The notes under the pieces are model-generated. The model was not told the DNA's origin, did not search any database, and saw only the letters and a program-made list of their open reading frames with translations. Of a DNA stretch of 64,000 bases, positions 1 to 8,683 are shown piece by piece (within the stretch, counting starts at the first letter, position 1; the number at the start of each line of letters is the position of its first letter). The position numbers were made by a program, and so were the translations under genes. Origin of the DNA: Desertivirga xinjiangensis. Its GTDB lineage: Bacteria; Bacteroidota; Bacteroidia; Sphingobacteriales; Sphingobacteriaceae. Where the stretch lies: the NCBI RefSeq assembly GCF_024436435.1, contig NZ_JAFMZP010000004.1, forward strand, positions 698,929 through 762,928, given 5' to 3'.

Positions 1-471
1 TAATATATCCTCAGGATAATCCTGTTTTGCATTGGGGCGATTCAGGATGAAAATGTCAAATGCAGCAAAGGTAGCGTGATCATAGAGCATGGATTCTGCA
101 CCACTTTCGCTCACAAAATGAAGGTCTGTTCTTGCCCAATCGAGCACAGGCATAAAATTGTAACAGACCGTGTCAATTCCGCAAGAGGCTAGATTCCTGA
201 GAGAGATCTTATAATTCTCAATCAGCTGCTTACGGTCTGAATTGTTTTGCTTTATTCCCTCAGACACCGGCAGGCTTTCAACCACACTCCAGCGCATACC
301 ATGTCTTTCAATTTCTTCTTTTACCTGCATAATTTCTTCTACAGGCCAAACAGCTCCCCCTTTTATATGATGTAAGGCGGTAACTATACCCTCTACACCA
401 AATTGCCTTAATTCGGAAAGCTTAATACTGTCATTGGGGCCGAACCACCTCCAAGTTTTTTCTAGCGCCAT
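1..471 (-). CDS. uxuA: Mannonate dehydratase UxuA, N-terminal part (cut by window edge)
   Basis: Catalyses dehydration of D-mannonate to 2-keto-3-deoxygluconate in hexuronate catabolism (cytoplasm). The 157 visible codons start at the ATG complementary to 469-471 and run open to the window edge, so the C-terminal part is missing. Recognisable UxuA blocks in order are the N-terminal TWRWFGPND, VTALHHIKGGAVW, RWSVVESLPV, TVCYNFMPVLDWARTD and FDIFILNRP. Family identity is clear from these blocks. It diverges from the LacI regulator at 744, and a 16-bp palindrome lies 59 bp upstream of its start, so regulation by that repressor is likely (inferred). Confidence 0.93.
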   Translation of the reverse strand, partial: MALEKTWRWFGPNDSIKLSELRQFGVEGIVTALHHIKGGAVWPVEEIMQVKEEIERHGMRWSVVESLPVSEGIKQNNSDRKQLIENYKISLRNLASCGIDTVCYNFMPVLDWARTDLHFVSESGAESMLYDHATFAAFDIFILNRPNAKQDYPEDIL

Positions 472-529
472 ATTTCCTATTTGTGTTTATAAATTGGTTA
501 TTTGAGACCGACGTAGTTTCATATACAAG

Positions 530-545
530 TAGCAATCGATTGCTA
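530..545. promoter_or_regulatory. Palindromic LacI-type operator, uxuA-proximal
   Basis: A perfect 16-bp palindrome, TAGCAATCGATTGCTA, in the divergent uxuA/LacI-regulator gap. Its odd-symmetry core with central CG step is typical of LacI-family operators. A second, imperfect version sits at 650-665. Assignment to the adjacent regulator is inference from position. Confidence 0.7.
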
Positions 546-649
546 TTTATTATATATCGCCTATGAAGCCATTTGGCCTTTTAATTTATTAAGTTTTATG
601 TTTTGGTTAAAAAAAATTTGCGATGTAAAGGTATGTAATTCGTTTGAAA

Positions 650-665
650 TAACAATCGGTTGTTA
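650..665. promoter_or_regulatory. Palindromic LacI-type operator, regulator-proximal
   Basis: TAACAATCGGTTGTTA is a 16-bp near-palindrome with one mismatched pair. It shares the CAATCG core with the perfect palindrome at 530-545, 120 bp away centre to centre. The pair could support loop-mediated repression of both divergent genes, including autoregulation of the LacI gene. Confidence 0.65.
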
Positions 666-724
666 TACTAATTTTTAATCCTTAATTTAGGCGGAAGGGA
701 AGCTAGTAATAAGCCTAAGAACAC

Positions 725-732
725 TAAATTTG
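725..732 (+). promoter_or_regulatory. Bacteroidota -7 element for the LacI-family gene
   Basis: TAAATTTG matches the Bacteroidota -7 consensus TAnnTTTG and ends 11 bp before the ATG at 744, predicting a leader of under about 10 nt. No convincing -33 TTTG was found, so this rests on one box only. Confidence 0.4.
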
Positions 733-743
733 CTTTCAGCGAT

Positions 744-1811
744 ATGAAGCCTAAAGAAGTTACTATTTATGATATTGCGGAACGTCTTAATATTGCTGCA
801 TCCACAGTAAGCAGGGGATTAAAAGGACATTCTTCAGTCAGCCTGGAAACACAGAAAAAGATTGCTGCCATTGCGGAAGAAATGGGCTACAGGTCCAATA
901 ACTTTGCCGCCAATCTCAGAACTAAAACCACTAATACCATTGGAGTAATATTGCCGCGACTTAACAGCAGCTTTGTAGCCAATGTAATTGCGGGGATTGA
1001 AAAGGTGTGCAATAATAAAGGCTATAATCTCATCATTACACAATCCCTGGAGAGCAGAGAAAAAGAGATAAGAAATGTAAAAACCATGTTTTCGAACAGG
1101 GTAGACGGGCTCCTGGTTTCGCTATCTGAAGACACAAAAGACATTAGCCATTTCGACCTCTTCTTTAAAAAAAATATTCCTGTTTTATTTTTTGACCGGG
1201 TTCCTAATGATAAATCCGTTGCTTCCGTCTTTATAAATAATGAAGAAGCAGGGTATCTGGTTACTAAGCACCTGATCTCTACCGGAGCAAAAAGAATTGC
1301 ACATATCAGTGGTAATCAGGAAATCAATGTTTATGAAGACCGGTTTAGAGGTTATCTGCGCGCTTTAAAAGAATTTAATCTCAGCTTCGATGAAAGATAT
1401 TTGATTATAACTGACCTGGGAGAGGAGACCGGTAGAGAAACAGCAAAAGCGATTGTTAATATGAAGGCGGATGGTGTTTTCGCGGCCAATGATACTTCAG
1501 CGGCGACTTGCATGAACGAGCTGAAACGACTAGGGTATACAGTTCCTGACGACATTCTGGTAGCAGGTTTTAATAATGATGTCATTTCACGAAATGTAAG
1601 CCCCCCGCTTACTACCGTAGACAATCCAGGTATGCTGATCGGTGAAATTGCCGCAAAGTCGATGGTTGATCATTTGGAAAACCAGATGAATCTTCACATC
1701 ACCTCGGGAATAATACTAAAATCGGAACTGATTGTAAGAGAATCTACGGGCAATATTCCACAAATAGAGGAACAGAAATATGCTGATGAGCAAAGTAGGC
1801 TTAAGGATTAA
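744..1811 (+). CDS. LacI-family transcriptional regulator (probable hexuronate repressor)
   Basis: 355 residues, the standard LacI/GalR length. The N-terminal helix-turn-helix is at about residues 6-30 (YDIAERLNIAASTVSRGLKG), followed by the hinge helix to about residue 62. A type-1 periplasmic-binding-like effector domain starting at NTIGVILPRL runs to about residue 340. It diverges from uxuA, with two related palindromes between them, so it probably represses uronate catabolism in response to a uronate intermediate (inference from context). The effector cannot be read from sequence. ATG at 744 gives the normal short leader before the HTH. Confidence 0.92.
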   Translation: MKPKEVTIYDIAERLNIAASTVSRGLKGHSSVSLETQKKIAAIAEEMGYRSNNFAANLRTKTTNTIGVILPRLNSSFVANVIAGIEKVCNNKGYNLIITQSLESREKEIRNVKTMFSNRVDGLLVSLSEDTKDISHFDLFFKKNIPVLFFDRVPNDKSVASVFINNEEAGYLVTKHLISTGAKRIAHISGNQEINVYEDRFRGYLRALKEFNLSFDERYLIITDLGEETGRETAKAIVNMKADGVFAANDTSAATCMNELKRLGYTVPDDILVAGFNNDVISRNVSPPLTTVDNPGMLIGEIAAKSMVDHLENQMNLHITSGIILKSELIVRESTGNIPQIEEQKYADEQSRLKD

Positions 1812-1838
1812 GAAATTAAAAAGAATCTCCAAAGGTGC

Positions 1839-3818
1839 TTAGAATAAAGAAACCTGTTCCGCTGATCCTGACTGCTGATTTTGGTACGCACGGATCAAAT
1901 TAAGTATTTCCGCACCAAACTGGCTGGTCTTTTGCTGGCCGACTCCTTTGATCGCTCCCAGTGCTTTTAAGCTTGCAGGTAGCTTCAGTGCAATCGTTTT
2001 GACGGTTTGATCACTGAAGATCATGGAAGCTGAGAGTTTAAGCTGCGCTGCCTTTTCTTCACGCCAATGAATCAAGTGCGCTACCAGTTCCTCATGTGGG
2101 TGCGCGCTGAGCGCCTGAATGAGTTTTTTATACCGGGACCGGTCTCTCCTTTGGAAGGATAAATATTCCTCCGAAGAAAAATCCTGCTTGCTAAAGTGCG
2201 ACATCAACTCCTCTTTTTTCAATATAGCATCCATAATCGCATCAGCCTTTACTACCTTACCCGGCGAACCATCGGCCGCTGTCCGTAGTTGTAACTCCGC
2301 TTTCTCTATGGTACTATGGAGTTTATCTTTGAAATATAACGCAGCCTTTTTAATTCTTTCGGGCGCATAGCCGGGCAGTTGGGCCTGCATTTTTTTAGCA
2401 ATTTCAAACACATCGTCATCTAAAGCCAGCGAGACACCTGGTAATTTTCCCAACGAAGTATGAAGTTCCGTAAAGCTGAAAAGCTCCTGAAGCAAAAACT
2501 GCCTGTAGCGTTCTTCGTCAGCTTTTAAAGTATTTTCATCAGGGGCAAGCTTAGGTGCGGAGGCATCAAACTGCTTCACGTTGGGGTCAGCAATAATATT
2601 GGCTTTCGAAACAGGCTGCCTTAACAGTAAGCCGTCAAGACTGCGGCAACGACTTAGCGCTACATAGGCTTGCCCTGGTGCAAATGCTTCACTGACATCC
2701 ACGATCGCCTTGTCGAACGTGAGGCCCTGGCTCTTATGGATCGTAATTGCCCAGGCAAGTTTGAGCGGTATTTGGGCGAAGCTGCCAGCCATGCTTTCAC
2801 CGATCTCACCATCTACTAACTTATACTGGATATTCGACCATTCGCTTGCCTGCACGGCGATCTCGCGGTCTTCGTTTTCGCATTGAACGAAGACCGTATC
2901 AGTGGCCAAGCGTATGACTCTTCCAATCTTTCCGTTGAAGTACAACTTTTCAGGAGAATTGTCATTTTTAACAAACATCACTTGTGCGCCGACTTTTAAC
3001 TGAAGATTGATGTCGGTTGGATGGCTATCTGGCGGAAATTCACCGCGAACAGACGCTTTGTATTCAACCAGGTCTCCTTCAAGCTCCTGGAGGCGAGATC
3101 CGTTGATCTCCTGGACGATCCGGTTATGCGTAGTCAGTACAATGTAGCTGTCAGTATCATCTAATGTTGCGCTATAACGCTCATTCAATCGAGCAAGAGA
3201 CTCGTCGCTGATCTGCTGTTCCCGAACCTGATTAAGAATATCTACAAATACCGGGTCACTTTGCCTGAATACCTCTGTAAGCTCAATACGGACAAAGCCA
3301 GCCCTGTTCAGCGCGCGACTGCTGAAAAAATATGGCGAATTGTAAAAGCCTCTTAAGTGCGACCACTCGTCATCGCGTATAATGGGACTCAATTGCGAAA
3401 GATCACCAATGAGCAGCAGTTGCACTCCTCCAAAGGGATGATCATTCTTTTTAACATTCCGCAGCAACAGATCAATACGGTCAAGCACATCGGGCCGCAC
3501 CATGCTGATTTCGTCGATGGTCAATAATTCCAATGCCTGCAGAAGCTCGCGCTTTTCCTCGGAGAAATGACTTTCCGGACGTTCAGCGCCTTCAGGCAAT
3601 AATGGGCCGAAAGGCAATTGAAAGAACGAGTGGATAGTCATCCCTCCGGCATTGATCGCGGCAACGCCGGTTGGTGCGACAACCGTTAATTTCTTCGAAG
3701 TATTTTGACGAATCTTCCGCAGAAACGTCGTTTTTCCCGTACCGGCCTTCCCGGTAAGGAAAACGATGCGGTTGGTTCGCTGTAAGTAATCTTCAGCGAC
3801 TTGAAGTATTTGGCTCAT
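1839..3818 (-). CDS. PIF1-like SF1B DNA helicase with C-terminal HRDC domain
   Basis: 659-residue ATP-dependent helicase. Walker A GKAGTGKTT lies at residues 23-31, the Walker B/DEAD-like DEIS at 102-105, and the polar motif LLLIGDLSQLSPI follows. Motif V (HKSQGLTFDKA) and motif VI (AYVALSRCRS) complete a Pif1/RecD-type core ending near residue 420. A middle helical segment (about 430-520) precedes an HRDC-like end (about 570-650) with the AIKGVGQQK hallmark of RecQ/RNase D C-termini. Pif1-type enzymes unwind structured DNA such as G-quadruplexes and R-loops; the HRDC would aid DNA binding. The gene lies 17 bp downstream of the flavoenzyme at 3836, probably co-transcribed. Confidence 0.9.
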   Translation of the reverse strand: MSQILQVAEDYLQRTNRIVFLTGKAGTGKTTFLRKIRQNTSKKLTVVAPTGVAAINAGGMTIHSFFQLPFGPLLPEGAERPESHFSEEKRELLQALELLTIDEISMVRPDVLDRIDLLLRNVKKNDHPFGGVQLLLIGDLSQLSPIIRDDEWSHLRGFYNSPYFFSSRALNRAGFVRIELTEVFRQSDPVFVDILNQVREQQISDESLARLNERYSATLDDTDSYIVLTTHNRIVQEINGSRLQELEGDLVEYKASVRGEFPPDSHPTDINLQLKVGAQVMFVKNDNSPEKLYFNGKIGRVIRLATDTVFVQCENEDREIAVQASEWSNIQYKLVDGEIGESMAGSFAQIPLKLAWAITIHKSQGLTFDKAIVDVSEAFAPGQAYVALSRCRSLDGLLLRQPVSKANIIADPNVKQFDASAPKLAPDENTLKADEERYRQFLLQELFSFTELHTSLGKLPGVSLALDDDVFEIAKKMQAQLPGYAPERIKKAALYFKDKLHSTIEKAELQLRTAADGSPGKVVKADAIMDAILKKEELMSHFSKQDFSSEEYLSFQRRDRSRYKKLIQALSAHPHEELVAHLIHWREEKAAQLKLSASMIFSDQTVKTIALKLPASLKALGAIKGVGQQKTSQFGAEILNLIRAYQNQQSGSAEQVSLF

Positions 3819-3835
3819 GCTCCTGTCTTCCTAAC

Positions 3836-4867
3836 TCAAATCTTTTCACGCCATCCCAGTGCAGGTGCAACATGCTCCAAAATAGATGATAGCACGTGTA
3901 TATTATAATCAACTCCTAAAGTATTAGGTATGGTCAATAGGAGTGTGTCGGCTTCCTGGATAGCTTCATCCTGGGCTAATTCCTTGATCAGCTGATCCGG
4001 TTCTGCAGCATAACTTCTTCCAAAAATTGCCCGTCTATCACTTTCAATAAATCCGATTTTATCACCCTGATTGGCTTGTTGTCCAAAGAAATATCTATCC
4101 TGATCGTTTACCAATGCAAAAATAGAACGACTGACAGAAACCCTTGCTTCCCTCTCATGTCCGGCCTTTTTCCAGGCTTCTCTGTATAATCTTATTTGCT
4201 CTGCCTGCTGTACATGGAAAGGTTTACCACTTTCATCGTATTTTAAAGTAGAGCTTTGCAGGTGCATTCCGTTCTCTGCTGCCCAAACGGCGGTTGCATT
4301 AGACGCCGCTCCCCACCAGATACGTTCGCGCAATCCTTCAGAGTGAGGCTCTAAGCGGAGCAAGCCTGGTGGATTCGGAAACATTGGGTAGGGGTTAGGG
4401 TCGGCAAAGCCGATACCGTCTAGTTTATTTAGAAATTCCAATGCTTTTCGGCGTCCCATATCTGCGTCGGTTTCTCCCTCTGCAGGTTCATAACCGAAGT
4501 GTCGCCAACCGTCGATCACCTGCTCGGGCGAACCCCTGCTAATTCCTAGCTGTAAGCGCCCCCCGGAAATCAAATCCGCGGCGCCAGCATCTTCTATCAT
4601 GTACATCGGGTTTTCATACCGCATATCGATCACTCCGGTTCCGATCTCTATTTTGCTTGTTTTGGCACCGACAGCCGAAAGCAAAGGAAATGGCGATGCC
4701 AGCTGGGCCGCAAAATGGTGTACCCTGAAGTATGCGCCATCTAAACCAATTTCCTCGGCAGCAACAGCCAGATCGATAGACTGAAGTAATGTATCGGCTG
4801 CAGTGCGGGTTTTATAGGCAGGATGGTTGGACCAATGCCCAAATGATAAAAATCCTATTTTTTTCAT
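3836..4867 (-). CDS. Luciferase-like (LLM class) flavin-dependent oxidoreductase
   Basis: 343-residue bacterial-luciferase-family TIM barrel. Visible family features are the N-terminal beta strand KKIGFLSFGHW, the segment EEIGLDGAYFRVHHF with the conserved histidines, the IEIGTGVIDMRYENPM block and the G-x-GISRGSPEQVIDGW stretch used in F420/FMN contacts. No signal peptide, so cytoplasmic. The family uses FMN or F420 with varied substrates; nothing identifies the substrate here. It is followed after 17 bp by the Pif1-like helicase on the same strand. Confidence 0.87.
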   Translation of the reverse strand: MKKIGFLSFGHWSNHPAYKTRTAADTLLQSIDLAVAAEEIGLDGAYFRVHHFAAQLASPFPLLSAVGAKTSKIEIGTGVIDMRYENPMYMIEDAGAADLISGGRLQLGISRGSPEQVIDGWRHFGYEPAEGETDADMGRRKALEFLNKLDGIGFADPNPYPMFPNPPGLLRLEPHSEGLRERIWWGAASNATAVWAAENGMHLQSSTLKYDESGKPFHVQQAEQIRLYREAWKKAGHEREARVSVSRSIFALVNDQDRYFFGQQANQGDKIGFIESDRRAIFGRSYAAEPDQLIKELAQDEAIQEADTLLLTIPNTLGVDYNIHVLSSILEHVAPALGWREKI

Positions 4868-4886
4868 AGATCTCTTATTCTTAAAT

Positions 4887-4894
4887 CAAAGGTA
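4887..4894 (-). promoter_or_regulatory. Bacteroidota -7 element upstream of the LLM oxidoreductase
   Basis: Reading the minus strand, TACCTTTG fits TAnnTTTG and lies 20 bp before the ATG at 4867. No clear -33 TTTG at the expected 19-21 bp spacing, so confidence is moderate. Confidence 0.4.
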
Positions 4895-5146
4895 CACCAA
4901 AGAAAGAACATGTAGGGAATGACCTTATGAAATCGCATGAGCGCATTCCTAAAAGAGGATCGTGACTGTCGAAGTCGATACAAATTCGTGAATTGGAAAC
5001 AAAGCGTTGTTCATTGTCCATATTTCCTGTTTCAGCCTGTTAATATCTGTTTTCGTCGGTTGAGTGTTTGAAGTAAAAGAAAAATCAGGGATATTAACCG
5101 AAATAATTCTTTTTAGAACATAATTAACCGATTACCCAAGTATAAT

Positions 5147-6349
5147 ATGAACACTATGCTCAGCAGGCTAACACTAATGATCCTGATCCTATCATTACCT
5201 TTTACCTCTATTCAAGCTCAGGAAAAGTCCTACAGGGAAGTAGCGAAAGAGCGGGCCGATAAAATTATTGCAAGCCTTGATCTTTTTGTCAAAGATAAAT
5301 TGCTTCGTACAAGGGATAATATTGCGGATCAGTATGTTGCCTTAAATGAAATTCAGGAGGCCAGAGATAAGAAGATAAAAAGTGTAGAGAATACGGCAGA
5401 TGCCAAAAAGCAGATTGAGATCATTAAAAAGGAGTCGGACACTGCAATTGCTAAGCTGCATCAATCGTTTCTGGCAAAGCTGTCGAAGGATATGGACAGG
5501 GAGCAAGTGGATAAGGTGAAAGACGGAATGACCTACAACGTCGTTCCCCTTACGTTTGCAAACTATTTACTGATGTTGCCCTACCTTACTCAGCAGCAGC
5601 AAAATAAGATCATGGATTACCTGGTAGAGGCTCGTGAATATGCTATGGATGGCGGTTCTTCAAAAGAAAAACACGCCTGGTTCGGAAAGTACAAAGGCAA
5701 AATAACCAACTACCTGACGGCAGAAGGATTCGATTTAAAGAAGGAAGGTGCAGACTGGGCTAAGCGTAGAAATATCAATAGCTCAGAACTGGAAATCGTT
5801 GAATCAAATCGCATAATAACTGTCCTGAAATTTGATGATGACGCTCAGAAAGAGTCTGCAAGAAACCTGATTGCGCACCAGTACCAGCAGATTCAGGAGC
5901 TTCTAAAAGAAAGAGATGCAAAGATGGCGGAGAGTCGTGCGCAGATCAAAGACAAGGAGCAAGCCAATAAGGCTGAATCTGAGGTTTGGGTTCGCTATAA
6001 AAAGAAACTTGATGATCAGAGAGATCTGTTCATTCGTACCTTGGTAATGTTTGTGGGATCTGAGCAGGTGGAACTGGTAAAGAATGAAATGACTGGGAAC
6101 GATCTTCAGAAAGAGTATTCCAAGTTTCTGGCTTTGCTTCCGGATATGAACAATGTGCAAAAAAAGAAAGTATACGACTACTTATTGCAAGCCAGAAAAA
6201 ATGCGATGAACGTACTGACCAGCAGGGACCGGGAGCAGTGGTTTGCAAAATATCGTGGAAGAGCTAATAACTATCTGGCCAGCCAAAATTATGATCTGAG
6301 GAAGGCAACGGAGGAGCTGGAAAAAAGAGAAGCGAAGGGTGTGAAATAA
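5147..6349 (+). CDS. Secreted protein with two tandem DUF3826 modules
   Basis: 400 residues beginning with a signal peptide cleaved near FTSIQAQ (residue 25). The mature chain holds two related modules, about residues 27-208 and 215-395. Module 1 contains MTYNVVPLTFANYLLMLPYL, VEAREYAMDGGSSKEKHAWF and GKYKGKITNYL. Module 2 repeats these as LALLPDMNNVQKKKVYDYLL, QARKNAMNVLTSRDREQWF and AKYRGRANNYL. DUF3826 proteins are usually one module long and occur near pectin/uronate utilisation genes, but no activity is established as far as I know. The duplicate has diverged strongly, notably losing MTYNVVP. Function unassigned; periplasmic or surface location inferred. Confidence 0.85.
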   Translation: MNTMLSRLTLMILILSLPFTSIQAQEKSYREVAKERADKIIASLDLFVKDKLLRTRDNIADQYVALNEIQEARDKKIKSVENTADAKKQIEIIKKESDTAIAKLHQSFLAKLSKDMDREQVDKVKDGMTYNVVPLTFANYLLMLPYLTQQQQNKIMDYLVEAREYAMDGGSSKEKHAWFGKYKGKITNYLTAEGFDLKKEGADWAKRRNINSSELEIVESNRIITVLKFDDDAQKESARNLIAHQYQQIQELLKERDAKMAESRAQIKDKEQANKAESEVWVRYKKKLDDQRDLFIRTLVMFVGSEQVELVKNEMTGNDLQKEYSKFLALLPDMNNVQKKKVYDYLLQARKNAMNVLTSRDREQWFAKYRGRANNYLASQNYDLRKATEELEKREAKGVK

Positions 6350-6448
6350 TTCAGATGCGGCGCGCTTCCTAAAAAAGTGGCAGGCGATGGAGCCGTCTGC
6401 CACTTTAATTTAAAAACATTGATGTTCACTTTAGAAAGTACTGGCATA

Positions 6449-6606
6449 CTAAACTTTAGATCTCTGCCTTTCGTAGTCTATTTTACCATAGTCTCCATTG
6501 CAAAAATCTCTATAGGCATTTGCGATCTCCATTTGGAATTCATCACAAAAGGGCCTTCAGCGAATATCGGTTTCTGATAAGACTCTCCACCAAATAAGAT
6601 AAAGTC
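6449..6606 (-). pseudogene. Pirin-family C-terminal remnant, frameshifted
   Basis: On the minus strand, one frame reads FILFGGESYQKPIFAEGPFV followed by MNS, the conserved end of bacterial pirin-family proteins. The reading then has to shift frame near 6527-6533 to continue as EIANAYRDFCNGDYGKIDYE and reach a TAG at 6451-6449. No pirin N-terminal half is found upstream, and a TAG lies just before the matching segment. I conclude a truncated, frameshifted relic. It abuts a Crp/Fnr relic on the other strand. Confidence 0.65.
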
Positions 6607-6800
6607 ACAGGCTTCCTAAGGCTGACATCATCTATCAGTGGCACAGCAGAAAACGGTATTCAGATTTTATCGACTGTTATCCCCAACTGATGGAACGTTT
6701 TCCGCAGCATACCACCGCGTCCTATCTCGGGGTTAATAAAGATACGCTTAGTCGTGTGAAACGCCAACGCCTTCCCCAAAAATTAAAGAAAGATACTAAG
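6603..6800 (+). pseudogene. Crp/Fnr-family regulator C-terminal remnant
   Basis: The open frame after the TAA at 6600-6602 encodes SRKRYSDFIDCYPQLMERF, then PQHTTASYLGVNKDTLSRVK, matching the C-terminal winged-helix region of Bacteroidota Crp/Fnr proteins (ERYxDF...P...IASYLGITPETLSRIRK). The cyclic-nucleotide-binding half is absent upstream, where a pirin relic lies instead. The frame runs past the usual end into the GH43 signal-peptide region. It is a fragment rather than a functional regulator. Confidence 0.7.
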
Positions 6801-6831
6801 TCTTTATTAATTTTTTATATTGACCACGAAT

Positions 6832-7881
6832 ATGAAGAAGTTTATTTTTGCCTGCATTTTATTATTACACGCCTTTTGTTCTTTTTCGCAACCTGTTGCA
6901 GGAGGAAAATCAAAAGGTAAGGTCGATTCACAAAGCTTTATTGTTCCCGGTGCAGAATGGAAAGATACAGATGGCAACCCAATCAACGCACACGGTGGTG
7001 GAATCTTGTATCATAAAGGTACCTATTACTGGTATGGTGAACATAAAGGAGATTCCACTTATTGGAATCCTAAAGTTCCCAGTTGGGAATGCTACCGTAC
7101 CGAAGCGGGAGGGGTGTCTTGTTATTCTTCAAAGGATCTTAAAAGCTGGAAGTTCGAAGGGATCGTGTTGAAACCGAATTTAACAGATTCCTTGTCCGAT
7201 CTGCATCCTTCGAACGTTTTGGAAAGGCCTAAGGTGATTTACAATGAGAAGACAAAGAAATTTGTAATGTGGCTGCACGTCGACAGTCATGATTATGCTA
7301 AGGCTGCCGCTGGTGTTGCCGTTTCGGACAGCCCTGCTGGAGAATTTAAATACCAGGGATCCATACGCCCAAATAATGCCATGAGCAGGGATATGACGCT
7401 GTTTAAGGATGAAGATGGTAAAGCTTATCATGTATATTCTTCAGAGCATAACAAGACATTATATATCAGTTTGCTTACAGACGATTATCTACAACCAACG
7501 GGCACCTTTACCCGGAACTTTATAGATAAGTCCCGGGAAGCTCCGGCCGTGTTTAAACGTAAAGGAAAATATTATATACTTTCCTCCGGTTGTACCGGTT
7601 GGGATCCTAATCAGGCTGAATATGCAGTTGCCGATTCTATGTTAGGTCAATGGACGGTAAAAGGGAATCCGTGTAGCGGGAAAGATGCGGAATTTACGTT
7701 TTACGGACAAAGTACGCATGTGTTACCGATAGCCGGAAAGCGTGATGCATATATAGCCATGTTTGATAAATGGAACAAAAAAGACCTGATCAATTCAAGG
7801 TATATTTGGCTGCCTGTAAAGTTTACGGATAACGCGGAACTGGATATAGCATGGCAGGAAAAATGGAATATTGATAATTAA
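6832..7881 (+). CDS. Glycoside hydrolase family 43, probable exo-beta-1,3-galactanase type (GH43_24-like)
   Basis: 349 residues starting at ATG 6832; an in-frame TTG at 6820 is less likely because MKKFIFACILLLHAF from 6832 makes a clean signal peptide ending near FSQ. The five-bladed-propeller blocks resemble fungal and Bacteroides exo-beta-1,3-galactanases: GAEWKDTDGNPINAHGGGIL, YYWYGEHKG, SNVLERPKVIYNE, KYQGSIRPNNAMSRDMTLFK, EAPAVFKRKGKYYILSSGCT and SRYIWLPVKF. Like that subfamily it shows no obvious N-terminal catalytic Asp base, but keeps the ERPKV and EAP glutamates. Likely periplasmic, removing galactose from arabinogalactan side chains (family inference). It stands alone between relic DNA and the convergent GLPGLI gene. 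Confidence 0.85.
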   Translation: MKKFIFACILLLHAFCSFSQPVAGGKSKGKVDSQSFIVPGAEWKDTDGNPINAHGGGILYHKGTYYWYGEHKGDSTYWNPKVPSWECYRTEAGGVSCYSSKDLKSWKFEGIVLKPNLTDSLSDLHPSNVLERPKVIYNEKTKKFVMWLHVDSHDYAKAAAGVAVSDSPAGEFKYQGSIRPNNAMSRDMTLFKDEDGKAYHVYSSEHNKTLYISLLTDDYLQPTGTFTRNFIDKSREAPAVFKRKGKYYILSSGCTGWDPNQAEYAVADSMLGQWTVKGNPCSGKDAEFTFYGQSTHVLPIAGKRDAYIAMFDKWNKKDLINSRYIWLPVKFTDNAELDIAWQEKWNIDN

Positions 7882-7906
7882 TTTTTCGTTCGGTTTAGAG
7901 TTACCT

Positions 7907-8683
7907 TTATAACACAAAAAACTTAAAGTACAGTTGGGCTTGCTGCCCCCATTGTTTAAACGCCTTTTGAAGCGTTTCTTTTAATCCCGTATTGTCAATA
8001 GCTTTTCCTTTAGCCGGCGCCTGTAAGCTTGTTTTTGCCACAGGGGTGTCAGTTACCTTTGTCGCAAACCAGCTGATATGGTCGTGAGGAAGTGCTACTC
8101 CGAGGATCATCCCCGGAAGGCCGCTAAAGGTTTCCGGTCCTCCGGAAACAGGTATCTTATCGCTGTAAAAAGCCACTACATAAATGGAATCCATTACCAA
8201 TGCATTTGCCCTGCGGCATTGGTAGCCTGCTATTTCTCTTGTTTCATCCGTTATCTTCCACTTTATTTTCCGGGTATTATCTTTCACCAGAAAAACCTGC
8301 TCAAACACTGTTTTCTGGATAGTGGTGCTATGGGTGGTATAGTTATTATGCACCACGTTAATTTGATTCACGCCGGGAAAAAAAGCAAAGGAGTTCTGTG
8401 GCGGGGTTCCTCCGGTTTCTGCCGCTTTAAAAAGTGATTCTTCTCTAGAAAAAGTAAGGACGCTTTTTGTGGTTACGAACTGGGGCTGTGAAGCTCTGTA
8501 CTGATCATAGGTCCTTTGCATGTAGGCCTCGTTATCTTTATTGATAAAGGATCTTAGCAATGCAAACATGTTTACCTTCTTTTCGTACTGTATTTCGCCT
8601 TGCTGCGTAAATCGTACGTGCTGAGCTGTCATTTGAAAAGATAACAGCAGATTTAAAACTAAGGTGCTTAGGATAATTTTCAT
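7907..8683 (-). CDS. GLPGLI-family secreted protein
   Basis: 258 residues starting at ATG 8683-8681. A longer frame opens at 8734, but MKIILSTLVLNLLLSFQMTA is a proper signal peptide and its ATG overlaps the upstream stop in an ATGA junction. The family signature is the SGGPETFSGLPGMILGVALP block. Preceding strands (KTVFEQVFLV, KIKWKITDETREIAGYQCRR) are typical of this Bacteroidota family of unknown function. The overlap implies translational coupling to the large outer-membrane barrel at 8680-11493, a pairing seen repeatedly in the phylum. The role is unknown; a periplasmic partner of the barrel is a plausible inference. Confidence 0.9.
   Translation of the reverse strand: MKIILSTLVLNLLLSFQMTAQHVRFTQQGEIQYEKKVNMFALLRSFINKDNEAYMQRTYDQYRASQPQFVTTKSVLTFSREESLFKAAETGGTPPQNSFAFFPGVNQINVVHNNYTTHSTTIQKTVFEQVFLVKDNTRKIKWKITDETREIAGYQCRRANALVMDSIYVVAFYSDKIPVSGGPETFSGLPGMILGVALPHDHISWFATKVTDTPVAKTSLQAPAKGKAIDNTGLKETLQKAFKQWGQQAQLYFKFFVL

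Noticed and set aside
4895..5146. Gap before the DUF3826 gene, examined for RNA or regulatory structure
   Set aside because: No cloverleaf, no clear riboswitch-like stem set and no exact TAnnTTTG box on the plus strand.
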